Positions 7,309-15,420 of a stretch of 64,000 bases of DNA are shown piece by piece. The stretch's first letter is position 1, and every line of letters starts with the position of its first letter. The position numbers and the translations under genes were made by a program. Under the pieces are notes generated by a model. It did not search any database, was not told where the DNA came from, and saw only the letters and a program-made list of their open reading frames with translations. Source of the stretch: an uncultured Pseudomonadales bacterium (lineage in GTDB: Bacteria; Pseudomonadota; Gammaproteobacteria; Pseudomonadales; Cellvibrionaceae); the NCBI GenBank assembly GCA_947488935.1, contig CANLBN010000002.1, forward strand, positions 620,001 to 684,000, in the 5' to 3' direction.

Positions 7309-9255
7309 ATGAAGACAAATTATCCATCGGCGATTCTGACGCCACCTCATCTTTCACGACGCCGTTTTGTGACAGGTATGGCTGCTGGCAGTGCTGCTCT
7401 AGGGCTTGGCTTGAGTTCAAGTCTATCGTTAGGAGCAACTACTAAACGATCATCACCACAAACATTGCGGGGCAATAAATTCAATTTAGATATTGGTTAT
7501 CAAGCTGTCAACTTAACGGGTAGAGATAAAATAGCAACCACTGTGAATGGCTCATTACCTGCACCTATTTTACGCTGGAAAGAAGGCGAGCGAGTAAAAT
7601 TGAATGTCAAAAATAACCTATCTCATGATAGCTCCATCCATTGGCATGGCATGATTTTACCCTCAAAAATGGATGGTGTACCGGGTCTGAGTTTTGCGGG
7701 TATTAAGCCTGGCGATACTTTTGAGTATGAATTTGATGTCAATCAAAGTGGTACATATTGGTATCACAGTCATTCTGGTTTTCAGGAACAAACAGGGGTG
7801 TATGGCGCTATTGTGATTGATCCAAAAGAGCCAGACCCTGTTGCTTATGATCGTGATCATGTTGTGGTTTTATCGGACTGGTCAGATCAAAGACCTGAAA
7901 GAGTATATGCTCGCCTAAAAAAGGTGAGCCATTATTATAACCGCCGAGAACGAACAGCAGGTGATTTGTGGAAAGATATTAAAAGTAAAGGTGTTAATGC
8001 GACGCTACGTGATCGTGCTATGTGGAATCAAATGCGTATGAGCGACACGGATCTTGCTGATGTTAATGGACATACTTATACATTTTTAATGAATGGCATG
8101 ACGCCAGATGACGGTTGGCAGGCTCTGTTTAGTAAAGGAGAAAAAGTTCGTCTGCGTTTTATTAATGCCGCTGCCATGACTATTTTTGATGTGCGTATCC
8201 CTGGTTTAAAAATGACTGTGGTTGCATCCGACGGACAAAATATTGAACCTGTAACTATCGATGAATTTCGAATAGGCGTTGCAGAAACTTACGATGTTAT
8301 TGTTGAGCCAAGCAGCGATAGTGCCTACACCATTTTTGCACAAACTATTGATCGAACGGGTTTTACACGAGGTGTATTAACGCCAAATGTTAACTGGCAA
8401 GCAGAAATTCCATCAATGGATTATGCACCCGTGTTGGGTCATGGTGATATGGGAATGGCTGGAGGAAGCCATAGTCAACATGGCCAACAGAAAAAACAAA
8501 TAGACCATAGTGCACATACTAGCTCTGTAGTAAAGGCATCTAACAACGGATCTAAAATGGACCATAGTAAAATGGATCACAGTAAAAGAGGGCATGGTTC
8601 AGCACCAATGGATCATAGCAAAATGACTCACGCATCAGGCTCAATGAGCCATGGGCAACATGGGATGGTGACGAAGTCAGTATCTACTTCTATGTTGGGT
8701 ATGGCTGGGTATGGTACAAATAAGACAAACCTTGTTCATGCTAAAAGTGAATTTGGTCCACATATGGATATGCGCGCAGAAAGTTTTCAAAATGGCTTGA
8801 GCGATCCAGGTGTTGGTTTGCGTGATCACTTGCAACTTTATAACCGCAAAGTTTTGACCTACGCAGACATTCGTAATTTAACACCAACAATTGATACTCG
8901 AGAACCTACACGGGAAATCGAGTTGCATCTTACCGGCAATATGACGCGTTATATGTGGTCTATAAACGGCATTAAATTTACCGACGCTGACCCTATAAAA
9001 CTCAAATATGGTGAGCGTGTTCGCATTGTTTTAGTCAATGATACGATGATGACTCATCCTATGCATCTACACGGTGTTTGGAGCGAACTCGAAACCGGCG
9101 AGCCCAATTATATTCCACGTAAACACACTATTCTTGTTCATCCAGGTTCTAGCATCAGTTACTTAGTTACAGCAGATGCTATGGGCCGATGGGCGTATCA
9201 CTGTCATCTTATTTACCATATGCCAGGCATGATGCGTGAGGTCCAAATCAGTTAA
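7309..9255 (+). CDS. copA: CopA/PcoA-type multicopper oxidase, copy 1
   Basis: A 648-residue periplasmic multicopper oxidase exported by the Tat route (SRRRFVTGMAAGSAALG at residues ~17-33). Copper ligands are visible in order: HWHGM and HSHSG in the first cupredoxin domain, then HPMHLHG and HCHLIYHM in the last, giving the type 1 and trinuclear sites. A Met/His-rich insert (~residues 380-450, with MDHSKMDHS and HGSAPMDHSKM) probably binds extra Cu(I). The family oxidises Cu(I) in the periplasm as part of the Cop/Pco resistance pathway. The inverted copy is 704 residues, the difference lying almost wholly in 12-residue repeats of this insert. GGAG lies before the ATG. Confidence 0.92.
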   Translation: MKTNYPSAILTPPHLSRRRFVTGMAAGSAALGLGLSSSLSLGATTKRSSPQTLRGNKFNLDIGYQAVNLTGRDKIATTVNGSLPAPILRWKEGERVKLNVKNNLSHDSSIHWHGMILPSKMDGVPGLSFAGIKPGDTFEYEFDVNQSGTYWYHSHSGFQEQTGVYGAIVIDPKEPDPVAYDRDHVVVLSDWSDQRPERVYARLKKVSHYYNRRERTAGDLWKDIKSKGVNATLRDRAMWNQMRMSDTDLADVNGHTYTFLMNGMTPDDGWQALFSKGEKVRLRFINAAAMTIFDVRIPGLKMTVVASDGQNIEPVTIDEFRIGVAETYDVIVEPSSDSAYTIFAQTIDRTGFTRGVLTPNVNWQAEIPSMDYAPVLGHGDMGMAGGSHSQHGQQKKQIDHSAHTSSVVKASNNGSKMDHSKMDHSKRGHGSAPMDHSKMTHASGSMSHGQHGMVTKSVSTSMLGMAGYGTNKTNLVHAKSEFGPHMDMRAESFQNGLSDPGVGLRDHLQLYNRKVLTYADIRNLTPTIDTREPTREIELHLTGNMTRYMWSINGIKFTDADPIKLKYGERVRIVLVNDTMMTHPMHLHGVWSELETGEPNYIPRKHTILVHPGSSISYLVTADAMGRWAYHCHLIYHMPGMMREVQIS

Positions 9256-9307
9256 AACTGGCCACCTAATTAGTGAATGTGGACACAATATTAATAGAGA
9301 AAATTAA

Positions 9308-10039
9308 ATGAGTATAACAATGAAAATTAAATTGAAAAGAAGATGCCTGTTGTTGCTTTTGCAAGCCTCAATTTTAGCATTCAGCGTATCTGTATTTGCC
9401 GGTGGCAAAGACGATCCATTGCTTTATAAGGTTAACATTGATCAATTTGAGCAGCGCAACGGTGATGAAGATCCCTTTGTTTTTGAAGGGCAGGCTTGGG
9501 TTGGTTACGACTTGAATAAATTTTGGATTAAGGCAGATGCTGAGCGAGTTGATGGAGAAAATGAAGAAATAGAATTGCAACTGCTTTATAGCAAAGCAAT
9601 TTCTTCTTTTTGGGATTTTCAAGTAGGGCTCCGAAGAGATTTTGAACCTACGCCAGAGCGTAATTGGGCTGTTGCTAGTTTTCAAGGATTAGCGCCTTAT
9701 TATATTGATATCGAAGCTGCTTTATTTATTGGAGAATCAGGACGTACAGCCTTTCGTTTCGAAGCTGAATATGAGCTGCCAATCACACAGCGCCTTGTAT
9801 TGATACCTGAATTTGAGATTAATATATTTGGTGAAAATGACGAGGAGACAGGAACCGGCTCCGGTGTATCTGATACAGAAGTTGGATTACGTTTAGCCTA
9901 TGCAATTATCCCTGAGTTTTCACCTTATATCGGTGTTAATTGGGAAAGAAGCTATGGGGTAACCGCCGATTTTGCAAGAGATGAAGGTGAACCCACTAGC
10001 GATGTGCAATTTGTTGTTGGTTTTAGCGCTTGGTTTTAA
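9308..10039 (+). CDS. copB: CopB-type outer-membrane copper resistance protein, copy 1
   Basis: A 243-residue protein with a signal peptide (residues ~1-31, ending SVFAGG). Alternating beta-strands continue to a terminal aromatic residue (VGFSAWF), as in outer-membrane beta-barrels. Sequence such as LQLLYSKAISSFWDFQVGLRRDF and LRLAYAIIPEFSPYIGVNWERSYG matches the CopB/PcoB family, which works with the multicopper oxidase. It lacks the long His/Met-rich N-terminal part of classic CopB and so consists of the barrel domain only. It lies 52 bp after copA in the same operon. ATG at 9308 is used; ATG at 9320 is possible. Confidence 0.85.
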   Translation: MSITMKIKLKRRCLLLLLQASILAFSVSVFAGGKDDPLLYKVNIDQFEQRNGDEDPFVFEGQAWVGYDLNKFWIKADAERVDGENEEIELQLLYSKAISSFWDFQVGLRRDFEPTPERNWAVASFQGLAPYYIDIEAALFIGESGRTAFRFEAEYELPITQRLVLIPEFEINIFGENDEETGTGSGVSDTEVGLRLAYAIIPEFSPYIGVNWERSYGVTADFARDEGEPTSDVQFVVGFSAWF

Positions 10040-10088
10040 TGTAACAATTTTACCTTACTTATAATTATGATTTTTAAAGGAAAAACCC

Positions 10089-10376
10089 ATGTTAAATAAA
10101 TTATTGATAACTTTTATCAGCATAACTTTCATATTGATTACAATGAGTGTCAATGCACATGACCCTGCATTGCATAAAAAAAATAATGCAGAAAAACCTA
10201 ATTGCCAAACAGTAGATCACTCAACAATGGATATAAATGACCCAATAGTACAAGCGATAATGAAGCGATGTATGGACGAAGATAGTCATGATGGGAAGCA
10301 TCAAAAAGAAGAGGGTAGGACTAAAAAAGAAAATGAACATAAAACAGATGAACATAAATATGATCATCATGGGTAA
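10089..10376 (+). CDS. Small exported His-rich protein, copy 1
   Basis: A 95-residue protein with a signal peptide (ending SVNAHD), a short central segment (NCQTVDHSTMDINDPIVQ, then KRC) and a charged, His-rich tail ending HKYDHHG. The two Cys and clustered His and Met suggest periplasmic copper binding, but no named family is recognised. Its homologue at 46066 is notably more diverged than the flanking genes, mainly in the tail, suggesting relaxed constraint. A short intercistronic hairpin without a T-run (10404-10412 / 10418-10426) follows it. Confidence 0.6.
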   Translation: MLNKLLITFISITFILITMSVNAHDPALHKKNNAEKPNCQTVDHSTMDINDPIVQAIMKRCMDEDSHDGKHQKEEGRTKKENEHKTDEHKYDHHG

Positions 10377-10469
10377 ATAAAAACCTTGCTATAAAATTAG
10401 ATGTGGAGTGAGTGTTTCTCGCTCCATTGCATGCATTGAAGATACACGATAAAAAGTAAAGAGAAAATA

Positions 10470-11018
10470 ATGAAAACTACAATTAAATACTCATTCGTCA
10501 TATTGTTGATAGTAATATTATCTACCTTGGGCTTTATTTATTCAGGCTTTTACCCAATTGGAGCAGATAATAAACATAATGCTTTAACGTTTTTTTTATT
10601 AGACACTCTACGTAAAAAATCCATTGCCAGAGCATCAAAAGATATTAAAGTTCCTCCACTAGATGATCCTCAGCTTTTGCTCAGTGGAGGCGCAGATTAT
10701 AATGATATGTGTTCAGGCTGCCATTTACAGCCAGGACAAAAAGAAAGTGATTTAAGCCTTGGCCTATATCCCAAACCACCTAACTTAACAGTAAGTGCCG
10801 AGGAGCATGGGCACACACATGAAGATGGTGGACATAATGCTCTAAATACTATCGAGCAACAACAATTTTGGGTGATTAAGCATGGCATTATGGCATCAGG
10901 CATGGCGGCTTTTGGAGCAACTCATAGTGATGAGAGAATTTGGGCTATGGTCGCATTTTTAAAAAAATTACCTGAATTAACACCGGATCAATATCAGATT
11001 ATTACCGCTAGAAAATAA
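10470..11018 (+). CDS. Membrane-anchored c-type cytochrome, copy 1
   Basis: A 182-residue protein with one N-terminal transmembrane or signal segment (residues ~7-25). A single haem c motif CSGCH lies in a class I cytochrome domain, with a likely Met axial ligand in GIMASGMAAFG. A His-rich loop (EEHGHTHEDGGHN) is inserted between the two. The C-terminal WAMVAFLKKLPELTPDQY is typical of cytochrome c domains. Sitting in a copper operon with a second cytochrome and a multicopper oxidase, it may pass electrons from Cu(I) oxidation, which is inference. The first ~20 residues differ from the inverted copy at 45428, while the rest is nearly identical. Confidence 0.8.
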   Translation: MKTTIKYSFVILLIVILSTLGFIYSGFYPIGADNKHNALTFFLLDTLRKKSIARASKDIKVPPLDDPQLLLSGGADYNDMCSGCHLQPGQKESDLSLGLYPKPPNLTVSAEEHGHTHEDGGHNALNTIEQQQFWVIKHGIMASGMAAFGATHSDERIWAMVAFLKKLPELTPDQYQIITARK

Positions 11019-11038
11019 ACTATGCAGGATTTTTTACC

Positions 11039-11530
11039 ATGAAAATAAAATCATTTATTATTGTGTTGCTACCGTTGATTATTCTAGGTTGCGATAACAG
11101 TTTGGAATCAAATAGCCAGTCTTCAAAAAACAATTTAGTGTTGAGCCAGATAACATTGTCTCCTAAAGAAGATACTGACCGCTGGTATTTTACTGAACAG
11201 TCTGAACGGGGAAGAACTATTTTCGCTAATAATTGTGCGGTATGTCATGGCAATAAGGCTGAGGCAACGCCTAATTGGAAAACTCGTACAGCGAGCGGCC
11301 ATTATCCGCCACCGCCATTAAATGGAACAGCTCATGCGTGGCATCATCCACTCCGCATTTTAAGTCATACTATTCGCAATGGTGGCGCTACGGTAGGTGG
11401 GCAAATGCCACCATTTAAAAATAAGTTAAATCCAACGGATATTGTCGACGTGATTGCTTATTTCCAATCTTATTGGACGAATGATGTTTACGAGTCTTGG
11501 TTGTCAATTGAAAAATCATCACGCGAGTAG
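11039..11530 (+). CDS. Lipoprotein c-type cytochrome, copy 1
   Basis: A 163-residue protein with a lipoprotein signal (LPLIILGC, lipidated Cys at residue 18). The haem c motif is CAVCHG, and a Met axial ligand is probably in GGQMPPFKNKL. The C-terminal IVDVIAYFQSYW closes the cytochrome domain. Its lipobox is not followed by Asp at +2 in the usual inner-membrane-retention sense (Cys-Asp-Asn), so Asp at +2 would in fact predict the inner membrane. It is 20 bp after the preceding cytochrome gene and likely co-transcribed. This is the last gene shared by the two inverted copper modules; homology ends at its stop codon. Confidence 0.8.
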   Translation: MKIKSFIIVLLPLIILGCDNSLESNSQSSKNNLVLSQITLSPKEDTDRWYFTEQSERGRTIFANNCAVCHGNKAEATPNWKTRTASGHYPPPPLNGTAHAWHHPLRILSHTIRNGGATVGGQMPPFKNKLNPTDIVDVIAYFQSYWTNDVYESWLSIEKSSRE

Positions 11531-11855
11531 TCCTTAGTATTAATGCTATGACAGCAAAGGATTTAGTTATGAAAACACGATAATAGAGTCAGAGCCACGA
11601 TGCTCTTAGCGTAATTACTCAACAGAAATCCGGACTATTAAACATGTATTATTGTGCCTGGTATACCAGCTTTGGGGACTACTTATAATAAAATCGATAA
11701 TAACCAATCAATGCACAAAGTATTGTAGAAAATTCATATTTATTTCGGCTAAAAGCTTACTGTAATAAGTTGGCTTTTCAGGAAATTGGTCAGACAAATT
11801 AACAGCCTCATTAGCTATTTAATAGCTTAGAGTATTCGCAAGCTTTTTTACTATA
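11531..11855. other. Intergenic junction after copper module copy 1
   Basis: About 325 bp without a gene. It begins exactly where similarity to copy 2 ends, so it contains the breakpoint between the copper module and the next accessory block. I see no integrase site, tRNA or clear terminator in it. Confidence 0.5.
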
Positions 11856-12134
11856 CTAGTTATTATAAATAAAGAAAGCTATGGACAAAAAAACTATACC
11901 TAGAAAAATAGATAGTAATGAAAGAGCAGCAACAAATTCAGATCTTTTCTTGTTAATATCGTGCTCTTTACTTGCTTCATAGCTTGTAAATTTAACTGTG
12001 CCTCCGTCTGTGGTGTTTTCGAACTCATATCTCTTTAAGTCATCAATAATGTTTAACGATTTTCGTATTTTAATGAACCCGATAAAAAGAAAAAATGTAC
12101 CTAATAGGGTAAGTGCTAGCGTAACTGTCCTCAG
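11856..12134 (-). CDS. Possible small two-helix membrane protein, start uncertain
   Basis: An open frame of about 92 codons on the minus strand encodes a hydrophobic helix (VTLALTLLGTFFLFIGFIKI), a polar segment with YEFENTTDGGTVKFTSYEASKEH, and a second hydrophobic helix (FVAALSLLSIFLGIVFLSIA) before the stop at 11856. This layout is not what a chance frame usually gives. The only initiation codon near the beginning is CTG at 12132-12134, right after an in-frame TAA. Either it starts at CTG or its 5' end was lost when the helicase gene, 23 bp upstream, was placed there. No family recognised. Confidence 0.35.
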   Translation of the reverse strand: MRTVTLALTLLGTFFLFIGFIKIRKSLNIIDDLKRYEFENTTDGGTVKFTSYEASKEHDINKKRSEFVAALSLLSIFLGIVFLSIAFFIYNN

Positions 12135-12157
12135 TTATTGATATAAATTATTTTTTA

Positions 12158-13576
12158 TTAACAGGCTTCGTTAAAAGCGTGCTGTAGTAAAATTAATTCT
12201 TCAGAAAATTGACCAGATAAACTAATACCTTTACCAATCATAGCGGCCTCAGGAGCGCTTTCATCGACTAGCGATGTGCCATCAACATTAATATCTTGAA
12301 TAACTCCTAAAGAAATATCCCCTTTGTTTGGTGAAGCATTGCTTTCTTCCTCTGAATTATCTTGGGAGTGATTTTCTATAACAGATGCTGTGTCCATTTG
12401 TTGCATTTCAACAATCGCCAGATCACTGGGCAGGTCTTTCCCTATACGGTTTGCATAACCGAGTAACGTTTCTTCTGCCAGTACATATAAATATGCGAAT
12501 GGATAGCTTTCTTTTCGCGTACGTACGATACGCCCAAGTACTTGACGAAAATAGAGCTCCGTTTTAACCCTGCTTAGATAACAACACACTTGTAACCTGG
12601 GGATATTAGTCCCTTCACTTACCATACCAATGGCAATAATCCATTTAGCATCACCTTCTTCAAAATTTTCAATAATGCGTTGTGACTCTGGCTCTTCATA
12701 ACTCACAATAATCGCTGGTTCGTTTAATTGAATTGCCAGTATGTCCTGCAGCCAATAAGCATGATCTACCGATGACGCGACGATTAGGCCTGCTGCTCTG
12801 GGGTTATGTTGGCGGATACCGTTCAATCGATTAATGGATTGCTGGATGATAAAAGTAACAATAGGCGCATTATGTAAAAGGTCGGAATAATTGATCTCCG
12901 TATGGCATAACAAGTCGCGGATGCTCTTATAACTCGTTATCTCGCCACCTGACTGGGTATAACCGATATGGTCATTATCAATAGCCACAACTTTAGGTGT
13001 ACGGCAAACCCCGTCAGCGATAGCCCGTGATAGTGGATAAATATAATCACACTGAAGCTCACTAGGATTGCCACTGTATTGCGCTAAGGCAATGGGGAGT
13101 TTATCTGAGCGCCAGGGGGTGCCAGACAGTGCAAGTGTATAGCTTGCTCTTGAACGAATATGGCGTAGGATTGCTTCACCCCACATATTCGCTAACGCTA
13201 TATCCTGCCCACTACAATGATGAATCTCATCAAAAATCACAAAGACACGATGATTGTTGAATATCTCCCAAAATGAAGTCGATATAAAACTGAGGTGGTG
13301 ATACGTGAACACTTGTCCGGCTGAACCTAGCTGGCCAGCCATTGATTTATTGGTCACAAACTCCAGTGTTTCCTGAAAACTGTTCGTTACAGTAACAGAA
13401 GGGGTGAAGCACAGTACTAAATCAATTTTACCGAGTTCAAACAAACGTTTGGCTAAATGTGCTGCCATATAGGTTTTTCCTGCGCCGGGTGTTGCCATTG
13501 CAAGAAAATTGGTTAGGTCGCACTGATACTTGCGTAAAGCGGTCGTGATGCATTCGTCTTGCCACGTTCTTAGCAT
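12158..13576 (-). CDS. DEAD/DEAH-type superfamily 2 helicase
   Basis: A 472-residue SF2 helicase. The Q-like start WQDECITTAL is followed by Walker A ATPGAGKTYMA (residues ~28-38), motif II DEIHHC, motif III-like LSGTPWRSD, and motif VI QVLGRIVRTRKES in the second RecA domain. The ~100 C-terminal residues are acidic and lack motifs, possibly a partner-binding tail. Its ATG overlaps the stop of the upstream gene (ATGCTAA), so the two are translationally coupled. Such helicases occur in mobile islands and some defence loci; the substrate (DNA or RNA) cannot be read from the sequence. Domain call is firm, function open. Confidence 0.8.
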   Translation of the reverse strand: MLRTWQDECITTALRKYQCDLTNFLAMATPGAGKTYMAAHLAKRLFELGKIDLVLCFTPSVTVTNSFQETLEFVTNKSMAGQLGSAGQVFTYHHLSFISTSFWEIFNNHRVFVIFDEIHHCSGQDIALANMWGEAILRHIRSRASYTLALSGTPWRSDKLPIALAQYSGNPSELQCDYIYPLSRAIADGVCRTPKVVAIDNDHIGYTQSGGEITSYKSIRDLLCHTEINYSDLLHNAPIVTFIIQQSINRLNGIRQHNPRAAGLIVASSVDHAYWLQDILAIQLNEPAIIVSYEEPESQRIIENFEEGDAKWIIAIGMVSEGTNIPRLQVCCYLSRVKTELYFRQVLGRIVRTRKESYPFAYLYVLAEETLLGYANRIGKDLPSDLAIVEMQQMDTASVIENHSQDNSEEESNASPNKGDISLGVIQDINVDGTSLVDESAPEAAMIGKGISLSGQFSEELILLQHAFNEAC

Positions 13577-14115
13577 AGCTGGCCCTCAGTGGTTTGTGTT
13601 GCCATAAGTTTTTCAATCGCCCGTATACGGCCCAGCATACGGTAATTGTCATCAACCACTAATTTAAATTGTTGAGCGGCAGCATCACCTAATTCAGGGT
13701 GCTCCTCTCGAATACGTTTGTATTCCTCAATTTCACCTAACTGGCTCAGCATGGTTTGCCGGTAGGACTCAAGTTCACTCTGCAGTGCTTGGCTCTTAGT
13801 ATGCTTATCTGCTTGTATGTTTGGTGCAGATTGGTACTGCATGGGCGTTGACGATGTCTTGTCACTGAAGTATTGATCAAAGGAAGAGGATTTCTCGAAG
13901 CAGTATCGTTTACTGCCAGGTAGCTTTTTCCGAATCAGTACTCCCTTATTGACCATCGTCATACACTTGCCATTCACCCATCGACGCATAGCCGCCGGAT
14001 CAAATGCTTCCCCAGCATAATGCGCTGCAAATTTATCCCTAATATCTGTCACTCGAATTTCTGTGGATTGGTCCTGATCCAATATAGCCAAAAGGATTCG
14101 ATCTTTATCTTTCAT
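13570..14115 (-). CDS. Helicase partner protein of unknown function
   Basis: A 181-residue protein. The N-terminal ~75 residues (RILLAILDQDQSTEIRVTDI, then GVLIRKKLPGSKRYCFE) look like a winged-helix or DNA-binding fold. The C-terminal ~80 residues are charged and helical (ESYRQTMLSQLGEIEEYKRI, IRAIEKLMA), likely coiled coil. It overlaps the helicase gene by 7 bp and is surely co-expressed with it. I do not recognise a named family. Its conserved pairing suggests it guides or regulates the helicase, which is inference. ATG start at 14115, with AAGGA sequence on the coding strand further downstream rather than a clear ribosome site upstream. Confidence 0.6.
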   Translation of the reverse strand: MKDKDRILLAILDQDQSTEIRVTDIRDKFAAHYAGEAFDPAAMRRWVNGKCMTMVNKGVLIRKKLPGSKRYCFEKSSSFDQYFSDKTSSTPMQYQSAPNIQADKHTKSQALQSELESYRQTMLSQLGEIEEYKRIREEHPELGDAAAQQFKLVVDDNYRMLGRIRAIEKLMATQTTEGQLC

Positions 14116-14195
14116 AAGGATACACCGCCTACAAAATGAGGATTATAGTCCGTGGCCTTTAAATCCTCAATACCGACAATGGGCCTATTGCTCAA

Positions 14196-14444
14196 ATGTT
14201 GGTTAAAGTGATGGATAGCCTTGAGGCCTGTTTTGGTGAAAATGTTCGAAAAGCTCGGAAGAAACAGCGTATTTCTCAAGAGAAGCTGGCATTAATGGCC
14301 GGCATAGATCGCAGCTATATGAGCAGGGTAGAGCGGGGTATTGTCAGTATTACGCTACAAAAAGCGTATGTGATTGCTGATGCGCTTGAGTGTGATGTAA
14401 GAGACTTATTACCCACCGTAGCCCAAATAGCAGCACACTCCTAA
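14196..14444 (+). CDS. Small XRE-family HTH regulator
   Basis: An 82-residue Cro/CI-type DNA-binding protein. GENVRKARKKQRISQEKLALMAGIDRSYMSRVERGI covers helices 1-4, with the recognition helix at DRSYMSRVE and the closing VIADALECDVRDLLP. It consists of the HTH alone. It is divergent from the helicase pair (80 bp apart) and its stop is 1 bp from the convergent integrase stop, so it probably controls the helicase genes or the island. The start may be ATG 14196 or ATG 14211. Confidence 0.75.
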   Translation: MLVKVMDSLEACFGENVRKARKKQRISQEKLALMAGIDRSYMSRVERGIVSITLQKAYVIADALECDVRDLLPTVAQIAAHS

Positions 14445-14445
14445 A

Positions 14446-15420
14446 TTACGGATTATCGACCAATTCATTCATTTTATTGAGTAATGCCACTGCACTATTG
14501 TCAGTAAACTGCTGGCCTTCCTCAATATACTCCCAAACTGTCGAATCACTTTTCCATCCGCCTTGTTTCTTAATCAGTCCGAAGTCAATCTTTTCCCTCG
14601 CGGCAGAAGTCGATACGCCTCGTCGAAAACTATGGCTGCTCAGCGATGCAACAAAGTCAAATCCGCTATCGGCGCCTAAGGATTTCAGGATATAGTTGAT
14701 CGAAGCGGGGTTTAATGGCTTGCTGTGTATATGATCCCAACGATTAATGGCCCTAAAAATAGTACCGGACGTAATGGATGCTCTTTCAAGCCACTGCTTT
14801 AAGGCCGTAACCGCACAAACATGACCATGACCGTAAGGAATTGAGCGGGTCATCCCTTGGGCTTCTTGGTCAGTTTTTGATTGTGGTAATGTGATGGTGA
14901 TTCCATCCTCTGTCCACTCAATTTCCTCACACGCAATAGCGGCAAGCTCACTGCGTCTAAATCCACCGAAAAAGCCAATCAATATCATCGCCTTATCACG
15001 GATCACCTTGTTCGATAACGGCTTTTGCTCCAAGGTATTGAGTAGGGTAGCAATGTGCTCAAGGCGCAGCGCTTTTGCCTTTTGCTTTGGTTTGCCATGG
15101 GTGCGGGTAATCCCTTGTAGCGTTTTCTTTACTTCGAGACTCTGGGTCGGGTCGTCAAATCGCTGTGTGAGATGCCATTGTCGGATAGCAGACAGATGCA
15201 GTGATAAACTCCTTGGGTTTAATGATGGTGCATTGTCGACAAGGTAGTTGATCAGTGCATGCGCATCACAGGGGAGTTTCAGCCCCCATTTTTGTACGCG
15301 TCGTATTGCTGATCGGTATGTTTTCCGAGTATTGTCCGCCGTCGCGGCAGCAATATACTGTCGGTGGCCGTGGATTTGTATTGCCTGCGTATCAATAGTC
15401 GCGAGATCGGATTTTTTCAT
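14446..15420 (-). CDS. Tyrosine recombinase of a second type
   Basis: A ~324-residue integrase, unrelated in detail to the two ~415-residue recombinases in this window. The N-terminal core-binding domain (YIAAATADNTRKTYRSAIRR) is followed by catalytic Arg in FFGGFRRSELA, HSFRRG (His-x-x-Arg) and a C-terminal GGWKSDSTVWEYIEEG with the likely Tyr nucleophile. The usual fourth His is Trp (GGWKS), a known substitution in this group. The frame extends to 15477, but ATG at 15420 or 15426 is likelier; either overlaps the upstream gene by about 30 bp, indicating coupled translation. Together with 15392-16564 it forms a two-gene unit. Confidence 0.8.
   Translation of the reverse strand: MKKSDLATIDTQAIQIHGHRQYIAAATADNTRKTYRSAIRRVQKWGLKLPCDAHALINYLVDNAPSLNPRSLSLHLSAIRQWHLTQRFDDPTQSLEVKKTLQGITRTHGKPKQKAKALRLEHIATLLNTLEQKPLSNKVIRDKAMILIGFFGGFRRSELAAIACEEIEWTEDGITITLPQSKTDQEAQGMTRSIPYGHGHVCAVTALKQWLERASITSGTIFRAINRWDHIHSKPLNPASINYILKSLGADSGFDFVASLSSHSFRRGVSTSAAREKIDFGLIKKQGGWKSDSTVWEYIEEGQQFTDNSAVALLNKMNELVDNP

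Larger units (their letters stand above)
5795..11530 (+). repeat. Large inverted repeat, copy 1: copper module
   Basis: This segment is the inverted counterpart of 44912-50989. Gene order, intergenic spacers and the outer 38 bp end are shared. Proteins are about 95% identical by eye (CueR differs at 6 of 130 positions, the last cytochrome at 8 of 163). Similarity stops at the stop codon of the last cytochrome gene. Beyond it copy 2 has a P-type ATPase gene, while copy 1 runs into unrelated sequence. Confidence 0.85.
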
